64,000 nt of DNA from Meghimatium bilineatum (taxonomy: Eukaryota; Mollusca; Gastropoda; Stylommatophora; Philomycidae). The position numbers and the translations under genes are program-made. Where the stretch lies: assembly GCA_034231615.1 (NCBI GenBank), contig CM067298.1, forward strand, positions 4,159,834 through 4,223,833. The letters run 5' to 3'. A model generated the notes under the pieces. That model ran no database searches. It was not told the DNA's origin and was given only the letters and a program-made list of their open reading frames with translations. How positions within the stretch are numbered: the stretch's first letter is position 1; each line of letters begins with the position of its first letter. Positions 55,495 to 64,000 of the stretch are shown here, one piece after another.

Positions 55495-56295
55495 TTTGAA
55501 AAATGCAGTAACTTGTTTTGTTTTTATATATTTTTGTATATAAATAGAAATAACACATTAAATATTGAGTCTAATGATGTATGTTTTGTTGGTGTATGTT
55601 TGATATGTGAGAAAATGGTGAAGATGGAAAAAAAACCAACAAAAAAATGACAAACTCTACTTGTGGTGAGATGTGTGTCATCTCTGATAAAATTCTGCTA
55701 AATGCCTAGTCCTTTTGTACTTATAATGTAATTTCTTAACCAAACTAGCATGCTCATAGTATTGTCTGTGAAAATAAATAAAACACATAGATGTCCCTTT
55801 GTCAATTGCTAGGTCTTGGAATATTTTAATCCAAATCACAACGTTAATATATTCAATGCACAATGAGGTGAAATATTTAGGTCTATTCTTCCTGATTTCA
55901 TTTCATAACAAAACAAATGTGTTAAGAATAGCTTCTTTGAAAACAAACGTATTTCCCAACAATTCCTCATAATTAGAATCATAATGTATAAGAATTTCAC
56001 TAAAAATGGCTACCGTTTCAACTTGAATGATTGGAACGATGATTGGAACATATGATTAAAAATGTGAAAACTGATTTGATTTATGATGATTGGAACATAT
56101 GATTAAAAATGTGAAAACTGATTTGATTTACCATCTTATTTGCTCCCCACCTTGTTGGAAAAGGAAACTTGAATATTAATAGTCGCAGTTTCTCATTTTC
56201 TCGGATGCGAAACCTTTATTTTAACTGTTGATTGCAATTACAAAACTGCATAACAACCGATCACAATTTGCTACCACCGCGTGTTAAAGATTCAT
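55495..56295. mobile_element. Possible piggyBac-type MITE, diverged
   Basis: TTGTTGGTGTATG...GATATGTGAGAAAATGG at 55590 follows the interior block of the TTAA-bounded copies, and CGCGTGTTAAAG at 56279 resembles their right terminal repeat. A 46-bp duplication lies at 56040-56130. Left end not found. Confidence 0.4.
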
Positions 56296-56334
56296 TAGTT
56301 ACAACTTTTATTGTTTAACCACACAGATGCATGC

Positions 56335-56465
56335 TAAAGTTGGATGTGTCAGGCTAAAAGGTGCAGATATCGCAGTAAAGCTGTAAAACAATGCACAAAG
56401 CTTTCTGTTCTTCAGACTATATCTTGCTCATCTGCAGGAGTTTGAGAACATGAAGATCACATAAA
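56335..56465 (+). repeat. Family B interspersed repeat, copy 5
   Basis: AAAGTTGGATGTGTCAGGC, AAGGTGCAGATATCGCAG, AGCTGTAAAACAATGCAC, CAGACTATATC and AGTTTGAGAACATG, in family B order. Confidence 0.6.
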
Positions 56466-56514
56466 TGAGCTGCGTTAAAGTAGATGCCTAAATGTCCAGT
56501 TCTCTTGTCAAAAC

Positions 56515-56710
56515 TTCACCATCATTAGCTGCCGTCTCCGCAGCGAAGTTTGACTGCAGAGGACCTCCAACATCTTCTGTCACTTGCCTTGGTTGTGCAC
56601 TCTGTTAGACTGTATCCGATCCATCTAATAATATTTCCCTCCGACTTGTATATGCCTACCTCTTGCTCGCCCCTCGACTCTACCTTCAAGTAAGGCCTAC
56701 TTCTTCAGCG
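56515..56710 (-). mobile_element. LINE C 3' end fragment
   Basis: CACCATCATTAGCTGCCGTC, CGAAGTTTGACTGCAGAGG, CTTGCCTTGGTTGTGCAC, CCGATCCATCTAATAATATT and CTCGACTCTACCTTCAAGTA match LINE C in reverse. The stretch 56710-57180 shows GGTTAGGGTT-like short repeats and no gene. Confidence 0.6.
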
Positions 56711-57182
56711 TAAACAAGTTCGGAAGTAAACAATGTGAGGTAATTTTAGAAAAATCCTATAATGTAGGTTATAGAATATAATGCAAATAAGATTTTCTAT
56801 GTTGTACAGACTTCTGTTTATTGGTGTGTTATTTGGTGCGTTGAATTAATTAGTTTTTAAATAGTTGTGCATGGTTGTTGTTATTAAATCACAAATGTCA
56901 AATAGTTTTTAATTTAGGTTTGTGGGCTTTGAAGCTGTGCTATTTTCTTATGGGTGTGTTTTTGGATGGACATATGAGGGTTTAGAGTTAGGATTATGTT
57001 GTTAGGGTTATGGTTATAGAATAAACTATTGGAGTAGGCTGTATTAGTTGTAGAATGCGGTTTTAGCGTTGGGATTAGAGAATAAACTGTTTTAGATAGG
57101 ATTATACTGTAATATGTGTAGAATGAGCTGTTAGGATAGCCAGTCAATTGTGGAAAATTAGTTGTCGTAGATATATTCTTTT

Positions 57183-57238
57183 TGGGTCAAAGGGCATGAG
57201 CCCATGGACCGCTGGATCAGCAACCAACCAACCAACCA
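57183..57238 (+). mobile_element. Family C 3' end, strongly 5'-truncated
   Basis: GGGTCAAAGGGCATGAGCCC then GACCGCTGGATCAGC and (AACC)4. It shows the tail in forward orientation and fixes the polarity of family C. Confidence 0.75.
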
Positions 57239-57566
57239 GATTTTTTTTTGACAATGATGCTTTTTTTTAAAGCTAAAAATTATGTCATATTTTTGGCACA
57301 TAAAATCATGCTATATTTAGAATAGGGGAGATCTGCTGTAGGCAGTACCTGCAAAAGAACATCAGACGAACAGGTGTGGGCCATAGTAACACAAATAAGA
57401 TGGTAATATTAACAAGGATAGGTAGGGGATGTGTATTACATATAATTTGAAAACATCTAATTAGAAAATAGAAATAATGTAGATCATATAAATAGTATTG
57501 GCAATGATGAATTGGCGTTTCAGTATCTTCTAACATTACCTCTCTCAGGAGGCTTCAATAACAGGC

Positions 57567-57568
<2 letters not shown>

Positions 57569-57643
<75 letters not shown>
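57569..57643. repeat. (TA)n microsatellite, about 37 units
   Basis: An uninterrupted TA run 89 bp before BLM exon 16. Confidence 0.95.
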
Positions 57644-57649
<6 letters not shown>

Positions 57650-57731
57650 GTCCATGACACGTAATTTCTGACCTGATTACCAGTGCCCTGTGCTTGTAGA
57701 TGGTCAGTTAGACATAATGTGTACTTGACAG

Positions 57732-57869
57732 GTTTATGCAAAGTTTCAACAGACCAAACCTGAAATACGGTGTACAGAATAAGAAGCCATCAAATGCTAC
57801 AGCAGATGTCATTGACATTATTAAAACAAGGTTTCCACGAGACAGCGGCATAGTATATTGTTTATCTAG
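57732..57869 (+). CDS. BLM: BLM exon 16, start of helicase lobe 2
   Basis: Acceptor ACTTGACAG, donor GTACGT; residues 819-864. FMQSFNRPNLKYGV opens the second RecA-like lobe and DSGIVYCLSR is motif IV. Phase 2 in, phase 2 out. Confidence 0.96.
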
Positions 57870-57966
57870 GTACGTGGATTTGCAAGTATATATGTGGTAT
57901 GATGTGGTTACAAGTGTTGAACTGACATGCTATAGTCAGTCAATACATAATCTGTGATGTTGTTGA

Positions 57967-58087
57967 GAAATTGAAATCATGTGACAGATTCACTCTTTAC
58001 CTCCAAAATTGAAATCATGTGACAGATTCACTCTTTACCTCCAAAATTGAAATCATGTGACAGATTCACTCTTTACCTCCAAAATTA
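57967..58087. repeat. 38-bp tandem repeat, 3 copies
   Basis: Units contain AATCATGTGACAGATTCACT. It lies about 100 bp after the exon 16 donor. Confidence 0.88.
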
Positions 58088-58130
58088 TTCCCTGGAGAGT
58101 CTTCTGGGTATGGAAACTGGAGAAACCACC

Positions 58131-58530
58131 CTATTCATCATCATCAAGTGTTGTCACTGCAACGAAAGTTGACTGCAACAGACTTCCAACATCACCTGTC
58201 TCTTTGGTGGTACATCCTGCTAAATCATAACCTGTCCATCTTATGATGTTACTCTCCCTCTTGTATGTCTGCCTTCCTCTTGCTAGTTTCCCCTCGACTT
58301 TACCCACAAGTAAGGTCTTCAACAAGGTGTCATGTCTTTTAATATGTCCAAAATATTTTAGTTTGATCTTTATTTCCTTTAATAATTTTTGTTCATACAA
58401 ATATTTGTTGGTTATCTTCCCTATTTATGATTGCTGGTAGTTTTTGGGAATTCAAACAATGAAGTGTATAGTCACTGACTTCTCTGTCATATTCAAACAT
58501 GTACTGATTGCTTCCATGTTTTCTCTATTT
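58131..58530 (-). mobile_element. LINE C C-terminal fragment
   Basis: A 89-codon minus-strand open stretch (58131-58400) reads KYFGHIKRHDTLLKTLLVGKV, RGRQTYKRESNI and WTGYDLAGCTTK, then ends with a (GAT)n tail. It is the clearest LINE C protein end in the window. Confidence 0.75.
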
Positions 58531-58794
58531 TTTTCCTAAGTTTTTTATTCCTAGAATTATAATATAAACATAATCAATGATCGTAGAGGCTTCAGTAAAA
58601 CTGTTTGCCTATAAGTGCCGATGGACAACACAGTTAAAAGTTTTACATTTAAAAACAGACAGACACACAAATATTGTTAACAGTATACAAAATAGACTAA
58701 ATAGATATTTTGACCTAAAGATCTTTATCAAGAAAAAACACAGGACAAACAGAAGAAACAATTGAAGTAATATCAAAATTGTTGTTGTTTGTTC

Positions 58795-58870
58795 TGTATT
58801 TTATCTTGATAAAGTCCCTGTGGTAGAAACATCGATTTAGTCTGTTTTGTCAAACTGTATTTTTGTGTGT
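58795..58870 (+). repeat. Hairpin module D, partial copy
   Basis: CTTGATAAAGTCCCTGTGG then TAGAAACATCGATTTAGTC. The inverted-repeat half is missing. Confidence 0.4.
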
Positions 58871-59033
58871 CAAGTCTCTGTTAACTATATTTTTTTATGT
58901 CTGCTTTGTGTTTTTCTAGCAGTAGTAACTTTTGATATACCGGTACACATTGTGGACTTGAAGAGCTGAGTTATTGCTGCATAATTGTTTCTCTGTTCTC
59001 ATGTATTGATTGTGTTTGTTGTCATTCTTCCAG

Positions 59034-59163
59034 GAAAGAATGTGACACAGTAGCAGCTGAATTGAGAAAAGCTGGCCTTCAAGCAGAGCCCTACCATGCT
59101 GGTCTTGATGACAATGTCAGGGCCAAAGTGCAAGACAGATGGCTAAATGATGACAGATGTCAG
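59034..59163 (+). CDS. BLM: BLM exon 17
   Basis: Acceptor TTCTTCCAG, donor GTACTA; residues 865-908. RKECDTVAAELRKAGLQAEPYHAGL is the RecQ motif IVa region (YHAGL). Phase 2 in, phase 0 out. Readthrough of the donor meets a stop after five codons. Confidence 0.96.
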
Positions 59164-59289
59164 GTACTAATTTCTGCCTGTTAACTAAAAATAAAAGACA
59201 GTGTGTCCAGCAGAATCACTACCAATAACAAATGTCAATATTTCTTATACTATTTTTGGTAGATTGACAGGATTTTTATTTTCTATTAG

Positions 59290-60000
59290 ACATATGTTAC
59301 AAGTTTCATTAGCAACTCCCCAAGTTTCAGTAGCAACTCCCCAAGTTTATTAACAACTCCCCAAGTTTCAGTAGCAACTTCCCAAGTTTCAGTAGCAACT
59401 CCCCAAGTTTCATTAACAACTCCCCATGTTTCAGTAACAACTCCCCAAGTTTCAGTAGCAACTTCCTAAGTTTCAGTAGCAACTTCCCAAGTTTCAGTAG
59501 CAACTCCCCAAGTCTCATTAACAACTCCCCAAGTTTCATTAACAACTCCCCAAGTTTCAGTAGCAACTCCCCAAGTTTCAGTAGCAACTCCCCAAGTTTC
59601 AGTAACAACTCCCCAAGTTTCAGTAGCAACTCACCAGGTTTCAGTAGCAACTCCCCAAGTTTCAGTAGAAACTCCCCAAGTTTCAGTAGCAACTCCCCAA
59701 GTTTCAGTAGCAACTCCCCACGTTTCAGTAGCAACTCCCCAAGTTTCATTAACAACTCCCCAAGTTTCATTAGCAACTCCCCAAGTTTCAGTAGCAACTT
59801 CCCAAGTTTCAGTAGCAACTCACCAAGTTTCAGTAGCAACTCCCCAAGTCTCATTAACAACTCCCCAAGTTTCATTAACAACTCCCCATGTTTCAGTAAC
59901 AACTCCCCAAGTTTCAGTAGCAACTCCCCAAGTTTCAGTAGCAACTCCCCAAGTTTCAGTAGCAACTCCCCAAGTTTCAGTAGAAACTCCCAAGTTTCAG
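59290..60000. repeat. 21-bp minisatellite, about 33 copies, after BLM exon 17
   Basis: Units contain AGTTTCAGTAGCAACTCCCC, with AGTAGC/AGTAAC/ATTAAC and CTCC/CTTCC variants. The 21-bp unit keeps a 227-codon minus-strand frame open (59327-60010); this is a repeat artefact. The unit was not found elsewhere. Confidence 0.93.
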
Positions 60001-60364
60001 ATCTCAACAAGAGCCAAAGAATGTCGAGATGCTATTCTATCTGCCAGTGTTTTAAATCATCAGAAGTGTGATGGATACACAAGCATCAGTTATTCACAGA
60101 CAAAGATTATCCAGTACCTGTACCGGAGTTTGTGTTCAAATCTGGTGATCTTGGGGTGGACATTCAATGGGACCTAATCTTCTAATCTGTCTGGAAATTG
60201 TTGATTACGGCAGGTAGTTGCTTACTTCATTGGCTAGTGTGGAGATGAAGTGTCTAGATGGAATATGAATCCTGGTGTCCTAGGAACTGCAAAATATTAC
60301 AGTATGTTTAAATATGTTGCTGCTCTGACTAGCTTAGGTAAAGAAGAATGGTCCCACCACAGAA

Positions 60365-60470
60365 TTCAATATTGAGGCACATCACGTGTTAAGTTAGGAC
60401 TGTCTCGCTAATACTCCATTACAACATGTGTTAAGTTAGGACTGTCTCGCTAATGCTCCATTACAACATA
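60365..60470. repeat. Short direct duplication
   Basis: TGTTAAGTTAGGACTGTCTC and TCCATTACAACAT occur twice, about 43 bp apart. The 60010-60640 stretch otherwise shows no feature. Confidence 0.7.
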
Positions 60471-60689
60471 TGAGTTTTCTTCACTGCTCCTCAAAATGTA
60501 ATGTTTTCTATAAGAGGTAACGATAAAAAAACAAAACATTCTAGCTGACATGAATGAGGAAATATTGACATTTGTTATTGGTAGTGATTCTGTTGGTCAC
60601 ACTGTATTTAAAATGTGTTAAATCTAAATATTCAAACTTGAAATTGTTCTGTAACAGGTAAACAGATACTTTACACTGGCATAACTTAC

Positions 60690-61150
60690 AGTAGTGAACG
60701 GAGCAGCACAAGGGTGAAGCCGGTCCTACTGGACAACAATGTTCATCAACAGATAAGACATAACATAATGAGGTCAAAGTTGGAATCTGTCATATTCTTT
60801 ATCATGCCTGGTCATGTGGGTGTTCAAGGCAATAAAAGAGCAAATCGGCTGGCTGTCTCTGCTACAGTATCTGGCAGTAGAGCAGTGATTGGGCTGACAT
60901 TTTGAACTCCTTGCAAGAAACAACACAGGCAAATGAAATTATTATGGGCAATGACTTCTTTTCCATGTCCAGAATGAAGGAACTTGGCTTGAAATGTGGC
61001 ATCCTCAGACATTAGTGCTACGCTGCCCTTAGAAGAATGTTATCAACCAACAAAGAACAGGAACTGTCAGCATGTAATGGTGGATACACTCAAGTGGAGA
61101 TCGGAGCACATGTCCGGAGCGCAATGATGATCCGATGACTATCTATTAGA
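60690..61150 (+). mobile_element. LINE J1-type RNase H and 3' end, decayed copy
   Basis: FIMPGHVGVQGNKRANRLA (catalytic Asp changed to Asn), a NSLQETTQANEI segment, LGLKCGI and the final DDDP..T-like end followed by CTATCTATTAG. Several stops. Confidence 0.7.
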
Positions 61151-61261
61151 CAAACTAAATTCAGTGTTTATTTTGATGATGATGTTCCTCCTTCACCAGC
61201 GATGATGTTGAGCATACGACTAACTAACTAACTATTGGACATATTAGATTCTGTGTTTATT

Positions 61262-61890
61262 TCATGATTATGGTGTTCCTTCTTTGCAAGCAAAGATGAG
61301 CATGGCATTGAAAACAGTCAAGTTTGGTTGAATTGTCTGTAAGTCATTAGATGGTCAAGTTTGGTTGAATTGTCTGTAAGTCATTAGATGGTCAAGTTTG
61401 GTTGGATTGTTTGTGAGTCCTCAGATGGTCAAGTTTGGTTGGATTGTTTGTGAGTCATTAGATGGTCAAGTTTGGTTGGATTGTTTGTGAGTCATTAGAT
61501 GGTCAAGTTTGGTTGGTTTGTTTGTGAGTCATTAGATTGTCAAATTTGGTTTGATTGTTTGTGAGTCATTAGATGGTCAAGTTTGGTTGGATTGTTTGTG
61601 AGTCATTAGATGGTCAAGTTTGGTTGGATTGTTTGTGAGTCATTAGATTGTCAAGTTTGGTTGGATTGTTTGTGAGTCATTAGATGGTCAAGTTTGGTTG
61701 GATTGTTTGTGAGTCATTAGATGGTCAAGTTTGGTTGGATTGTTTGTGAGTCATTAGATTGTCAAGTTTGGTTGGATTGTTTGTGAGTCATTAGATTGTC
61801 AAGTTTGGTTGGATTGTTTGTGAGTCATTAGATGCCTGATGAGTTCAATCTGGGATCTGAAAAACTTGTTGCAATGTGAACTGGAATGTA
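61262..61890 (-). mobile_element. LINE D 3' end with internal array
   Basis: TGCAAGCAAAGATGAGCATG at 61288 and GATGCCTGATGAGTTCAATC at 61832 are the two ends of the LINE D 3' UTR, as at 53390-53530. In between the UTR segment is expanded into the 37-bp array. Confidence 0.7.
61318..61838. repeat. 37-bp minisatellite, about 14 copies, from a LINE 3' UTR
   Basis: Units contain TCAAGTTTGGTTGGATTGTT and GTGAGTCATTAGATGG. A single-copy form (GACTCACAATCAAACAAAAC, reverse) is present in the LINE D trace at 42.2 kb. Confidence 0.9.
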
Positions 61891-61904
61891 TAAATAAATA
61901 AAAT

Positions 61905-62112
61905 GTCAGAGGATATCCGACGAGGTGGAGTGTGCCTCAGTAACAAAACAAAGAAGGTGGAGTGTGCCTCAGTAACAAAACAAAGAAGGTGGAGTGTGCC
62001 TCAGTAACAAAACAAAGAAGGTGGAGTGTGCCTCAGTAACAAAACAAAGAAGGTGGAGTGTGCCTCAGTAACAAAACAAAGAAGGTGGAGTGTGCCTCAG
62101 TAACAAAACAAA
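61905..62112. repeat. 32-bp array derived from the 45-bp BLM-intron repeat, inverted
   Basis: The first unit reads GTCAGAGGATATCCGACGAG then GGTGGAGTGTGCCTCAGTAA, the reverse complement of the intron-5 unit. Later units, about 32 bp, keep only GGTGGAGTGTGCCTCAGTAA with an ACAAAACAAAGAA linker. Confidence 0.82.
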
Positions 62113-62339
62113 AAAAGCTATAACAACTATGATAATGTAGATTATTGTCCCTAATAACTAATATGGCATAAAAGCTACCTTCTGAACATGACACTTGAAT
62201 AAGCTGAGCAACTCGCACAGAATCAAGAGACGTACAGAGTTGCAGTGTGGGCAACGGTCTGTAAAGGACACATCGCATAGATTCATATACCATATGGTTC
62301 TAATAAAGGAAGTCTCTGTGAGCCATTGATGGACAAACT

Positions 62340-62568
62340 AGCACACTTGTATCTCATACTGGAAATAGGGATTCTCATACTGGAAGTGGGGATTCTCATA
62401 CTGGAAGTGGGGGTTCTCATACTGGAAGTGGGGGATCTCATACTGGAAGTGGGGGATCTCATACTGGAAGTGGGGGTTCTCATACTGGAAGTGGGGGTTC
62501 TCATACTGGAAGTGGGGGTTCTCATACTGGAAGTGGGGGTTCTCATACTAGAAGTAGGGGTTCTCATG
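62340..62568. repeat. 21-bp minisatellite, about 11 copies, before BLM exon 18
   Basis: Units contain TCTCATACTGGAAGTGGGGG. It ends about 25 bp before the exon 18 acceptor. Confidence 0.92.
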
Positions 62569-62571
62569 TAA

Positions 62572-62805
<234 letters not shown>

Positions 62806-63498
62806 TAGAGGATTTCACTTTAAAAAAAATTATGTTATTATAATGAAATTATTGAAACATAACATTATAGGACATTAGTTTTAAACTATTGTTGAGTTTT
62901 GAGACATTTCTTACATATTTAGTCGAATTTGCTAGTGCAATAGATGGTTAGCTTCTCTCTGCATTGAAATCACAATGAATTCATTAGAGTTGGTTTTGTA
63001 AGACAAGCCACCAACCTATCTGCCACAGAAGCTAACTTTATTATATTATAGTGCTGTCTGGAGTGGATAAACCCACTCAATCCACAGCGCTCGAAACCAC
63101 CTACTATAGATTCCCACAACGCCTGCTTACGCTCAATTTCAACATGGTCTTTTAGCTTGTTTTTATTCCCTTTTCCATGTGACCAGACATTCTAAATTTA
63201 GCCCTCACATGAGTGCCAGTAATGCCAGCTTCCAGTGTGGTTTTCCGATCGTTGCTGACAGGTGTCATATACGAGCTGTGAATTTTTGAAAATAACCTTC
63301 AAATGTTATTCAAAACTTGGTCAGAATAGACCACCTACTTATGATTCCGACGATGTTGATATGCAATTTTTTTTAATGGAATCTTAGAAAAGAATGAATC
63401 AGACATTGATGGGGAATTAGTTCAGGATTTAAGAGTTTAGGAGTTGAATACATCAACAATCTGTAGTGCAGGCCTAATTGACATTTGTCGCCTGACAC

Positions 63499-63522
63499 CA
63501 CCCCTCCCCCCCCCCCCCCCCA
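63499..63522. repeat. Poly-C run
   Basis: A C-rich run with 14 consecutive C. The intron from 62789 to 63757 otherwise shows no recognised feature. Confidence 0.9.
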
Positions 63523-63757
63523 TCCAAGTTTATCACCGCCAGATCCTAGACCTAGTAATAATTGAGATTAGTCAACATAGCTAATCTATGTCAATATTAA
63601 TCAATTTTATGAGAAATCATGTCCTGCAAACGGCTGATGCCAATTACTCTGCTTTTGATTAGACTTAGGCATATCTTTCACTATTTCTACATGAGTTGAT
63701 CTTTGAGGTACACGCAGAAGAAACCAACAATGTGTATGATAGTATCAAAATTTTCAG

Positions 63758-63886
63758 AAAAACCAGATCCTACTAAAGAACCTGTTTCACCAGATGAGAA
63801 GAAGGATTTGGATAACATCAAGATAATATTGAACAAATATGAAAACAACACAATCAAAGTGACAACCTCTGTCAATGTGAAGACAC
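63758..63886 (+). CDS. BLM: Probable BLM exon 19, with extra segment before the zinc domain
   Basis: Acceptor AATTTTCAG, donor GTGAGA; phase 1 in and out, 129 bp, open only in the BLM frame. It would add residues 974-1016: KKPDPTKEPVSPDEKKDLDN, then a segment ending VNVKT and the first base of an Arg-type codon. Vertebrate BLM has only about 8 residues between the matching IIE-type and TRE(T)HF positions, so this is an insertion of about 35 residues. The TR at the end fits the start of the zinc-binding domain, which would follow in the next exon. Confidence 0.65.
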
Positions 63887-64000
63887 GTGAGATATATAAT
63901 ATATACCCTTGCTGGACAACAAGACTGTCTTTACAATCGTTAAAGGTAGCACACTTATGTGATTTAACCATTTATGAGAAATTCATTTTTCTCTAAAACA

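Noticed and set aside
57001..57130. Telomere-like GGTTAG repeats
   Set aside because: Only scattered GGGTTATGG and GGGATTAG-type words, with no regular array.
57520..57741. Minus-strand ORF with a run of Tyr-Ile
   Set aside because: Translation of the (TA)n microsatellite.
59327..60010. Minus-strand 227-codon leucine-rich ORF
   Set aside because: Produced by the 21-bp array after BLM exon 17; no gene-like flanks.

Overview
The window is eukaryotic, intron-rich, AT-rich animal DNA. The best-supported content is a plus-strand RecQ-family helicase gene of the Bloom (BLM) type, from about 23.2 kb to beyond the right edge. The organism is probably a non-vertebrate metazoan. The mix of RNase H-bearing I/Jockey-group LINEs, CR1-like LINE tails, piggyBac- and hAT-type MITEs and many intronic minisatellites would suit a mollusc, but that placement is inference.

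Left part (1-9 kb): four small plus-strand exons with compatible phases (106-206, 6205-6261, 6944-7058, 8812-8882) form the 3' end of a gene I do not recognise. It ends in a lysine/glutamate-rich tail and a TAG at 8880-8882. Its introns hold a TTAA-flanked MITE, LINE fragments and a 602-bp retroelement with a 14-bp target duplication.

Middle part (9-23 kb): no host exons were found. It is a graveyard of nested retroelements. The main member is a 5'-truncated LINE at 13661-16980 with an open reverse transcriptase/RNase H frame, broken by a 604-bp tail of another LINE flanked by a 6-bp duplication. A minus-strand relative at 10.6-12.0 kb has been blown up internally by a 31-bp minisatellite.

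Right part (23.2-64 kb): eighteen exons join without a phase conflict into about 973 codons of BLM, and a nineteenth candidate takes it to about 1016. In order they encode a conserved N-terminal FTFRK motif, an FMKN motif, an acidic patch, a basic nuclear-localisation-like stretch, a BDHCT-like helical segment, a long Ser/Lys/Asp-rich linker exon, and the complete RecQ helicase core (Walker A, DEAH, TATA motif, motifs IV to VI). The zinc-binding/winged-helix (RQC) and HRDC parts lie outside the window. Almost every intron carries a tandem array or transposon, and several arrays lie at or very near splice sites.

The themes for a second look are: minisatellites that can be traced to LINE sequence (seven cases); a 45-bp array that is open in frame with BLM exon 5; a 35-bp array whose last unit is itself the 3' splice site of the Walker A exon; LINE tails with repeated, fixed 5' ends; a 12-copy element sharing its 3' tail with a resident LINE; and a conserved hairpin module resembling Penelope-like terminal repeats. 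Exon boundaries come from GT/AG, phase and protein similarity recognised by eye; no transcript evidence or database search was used.
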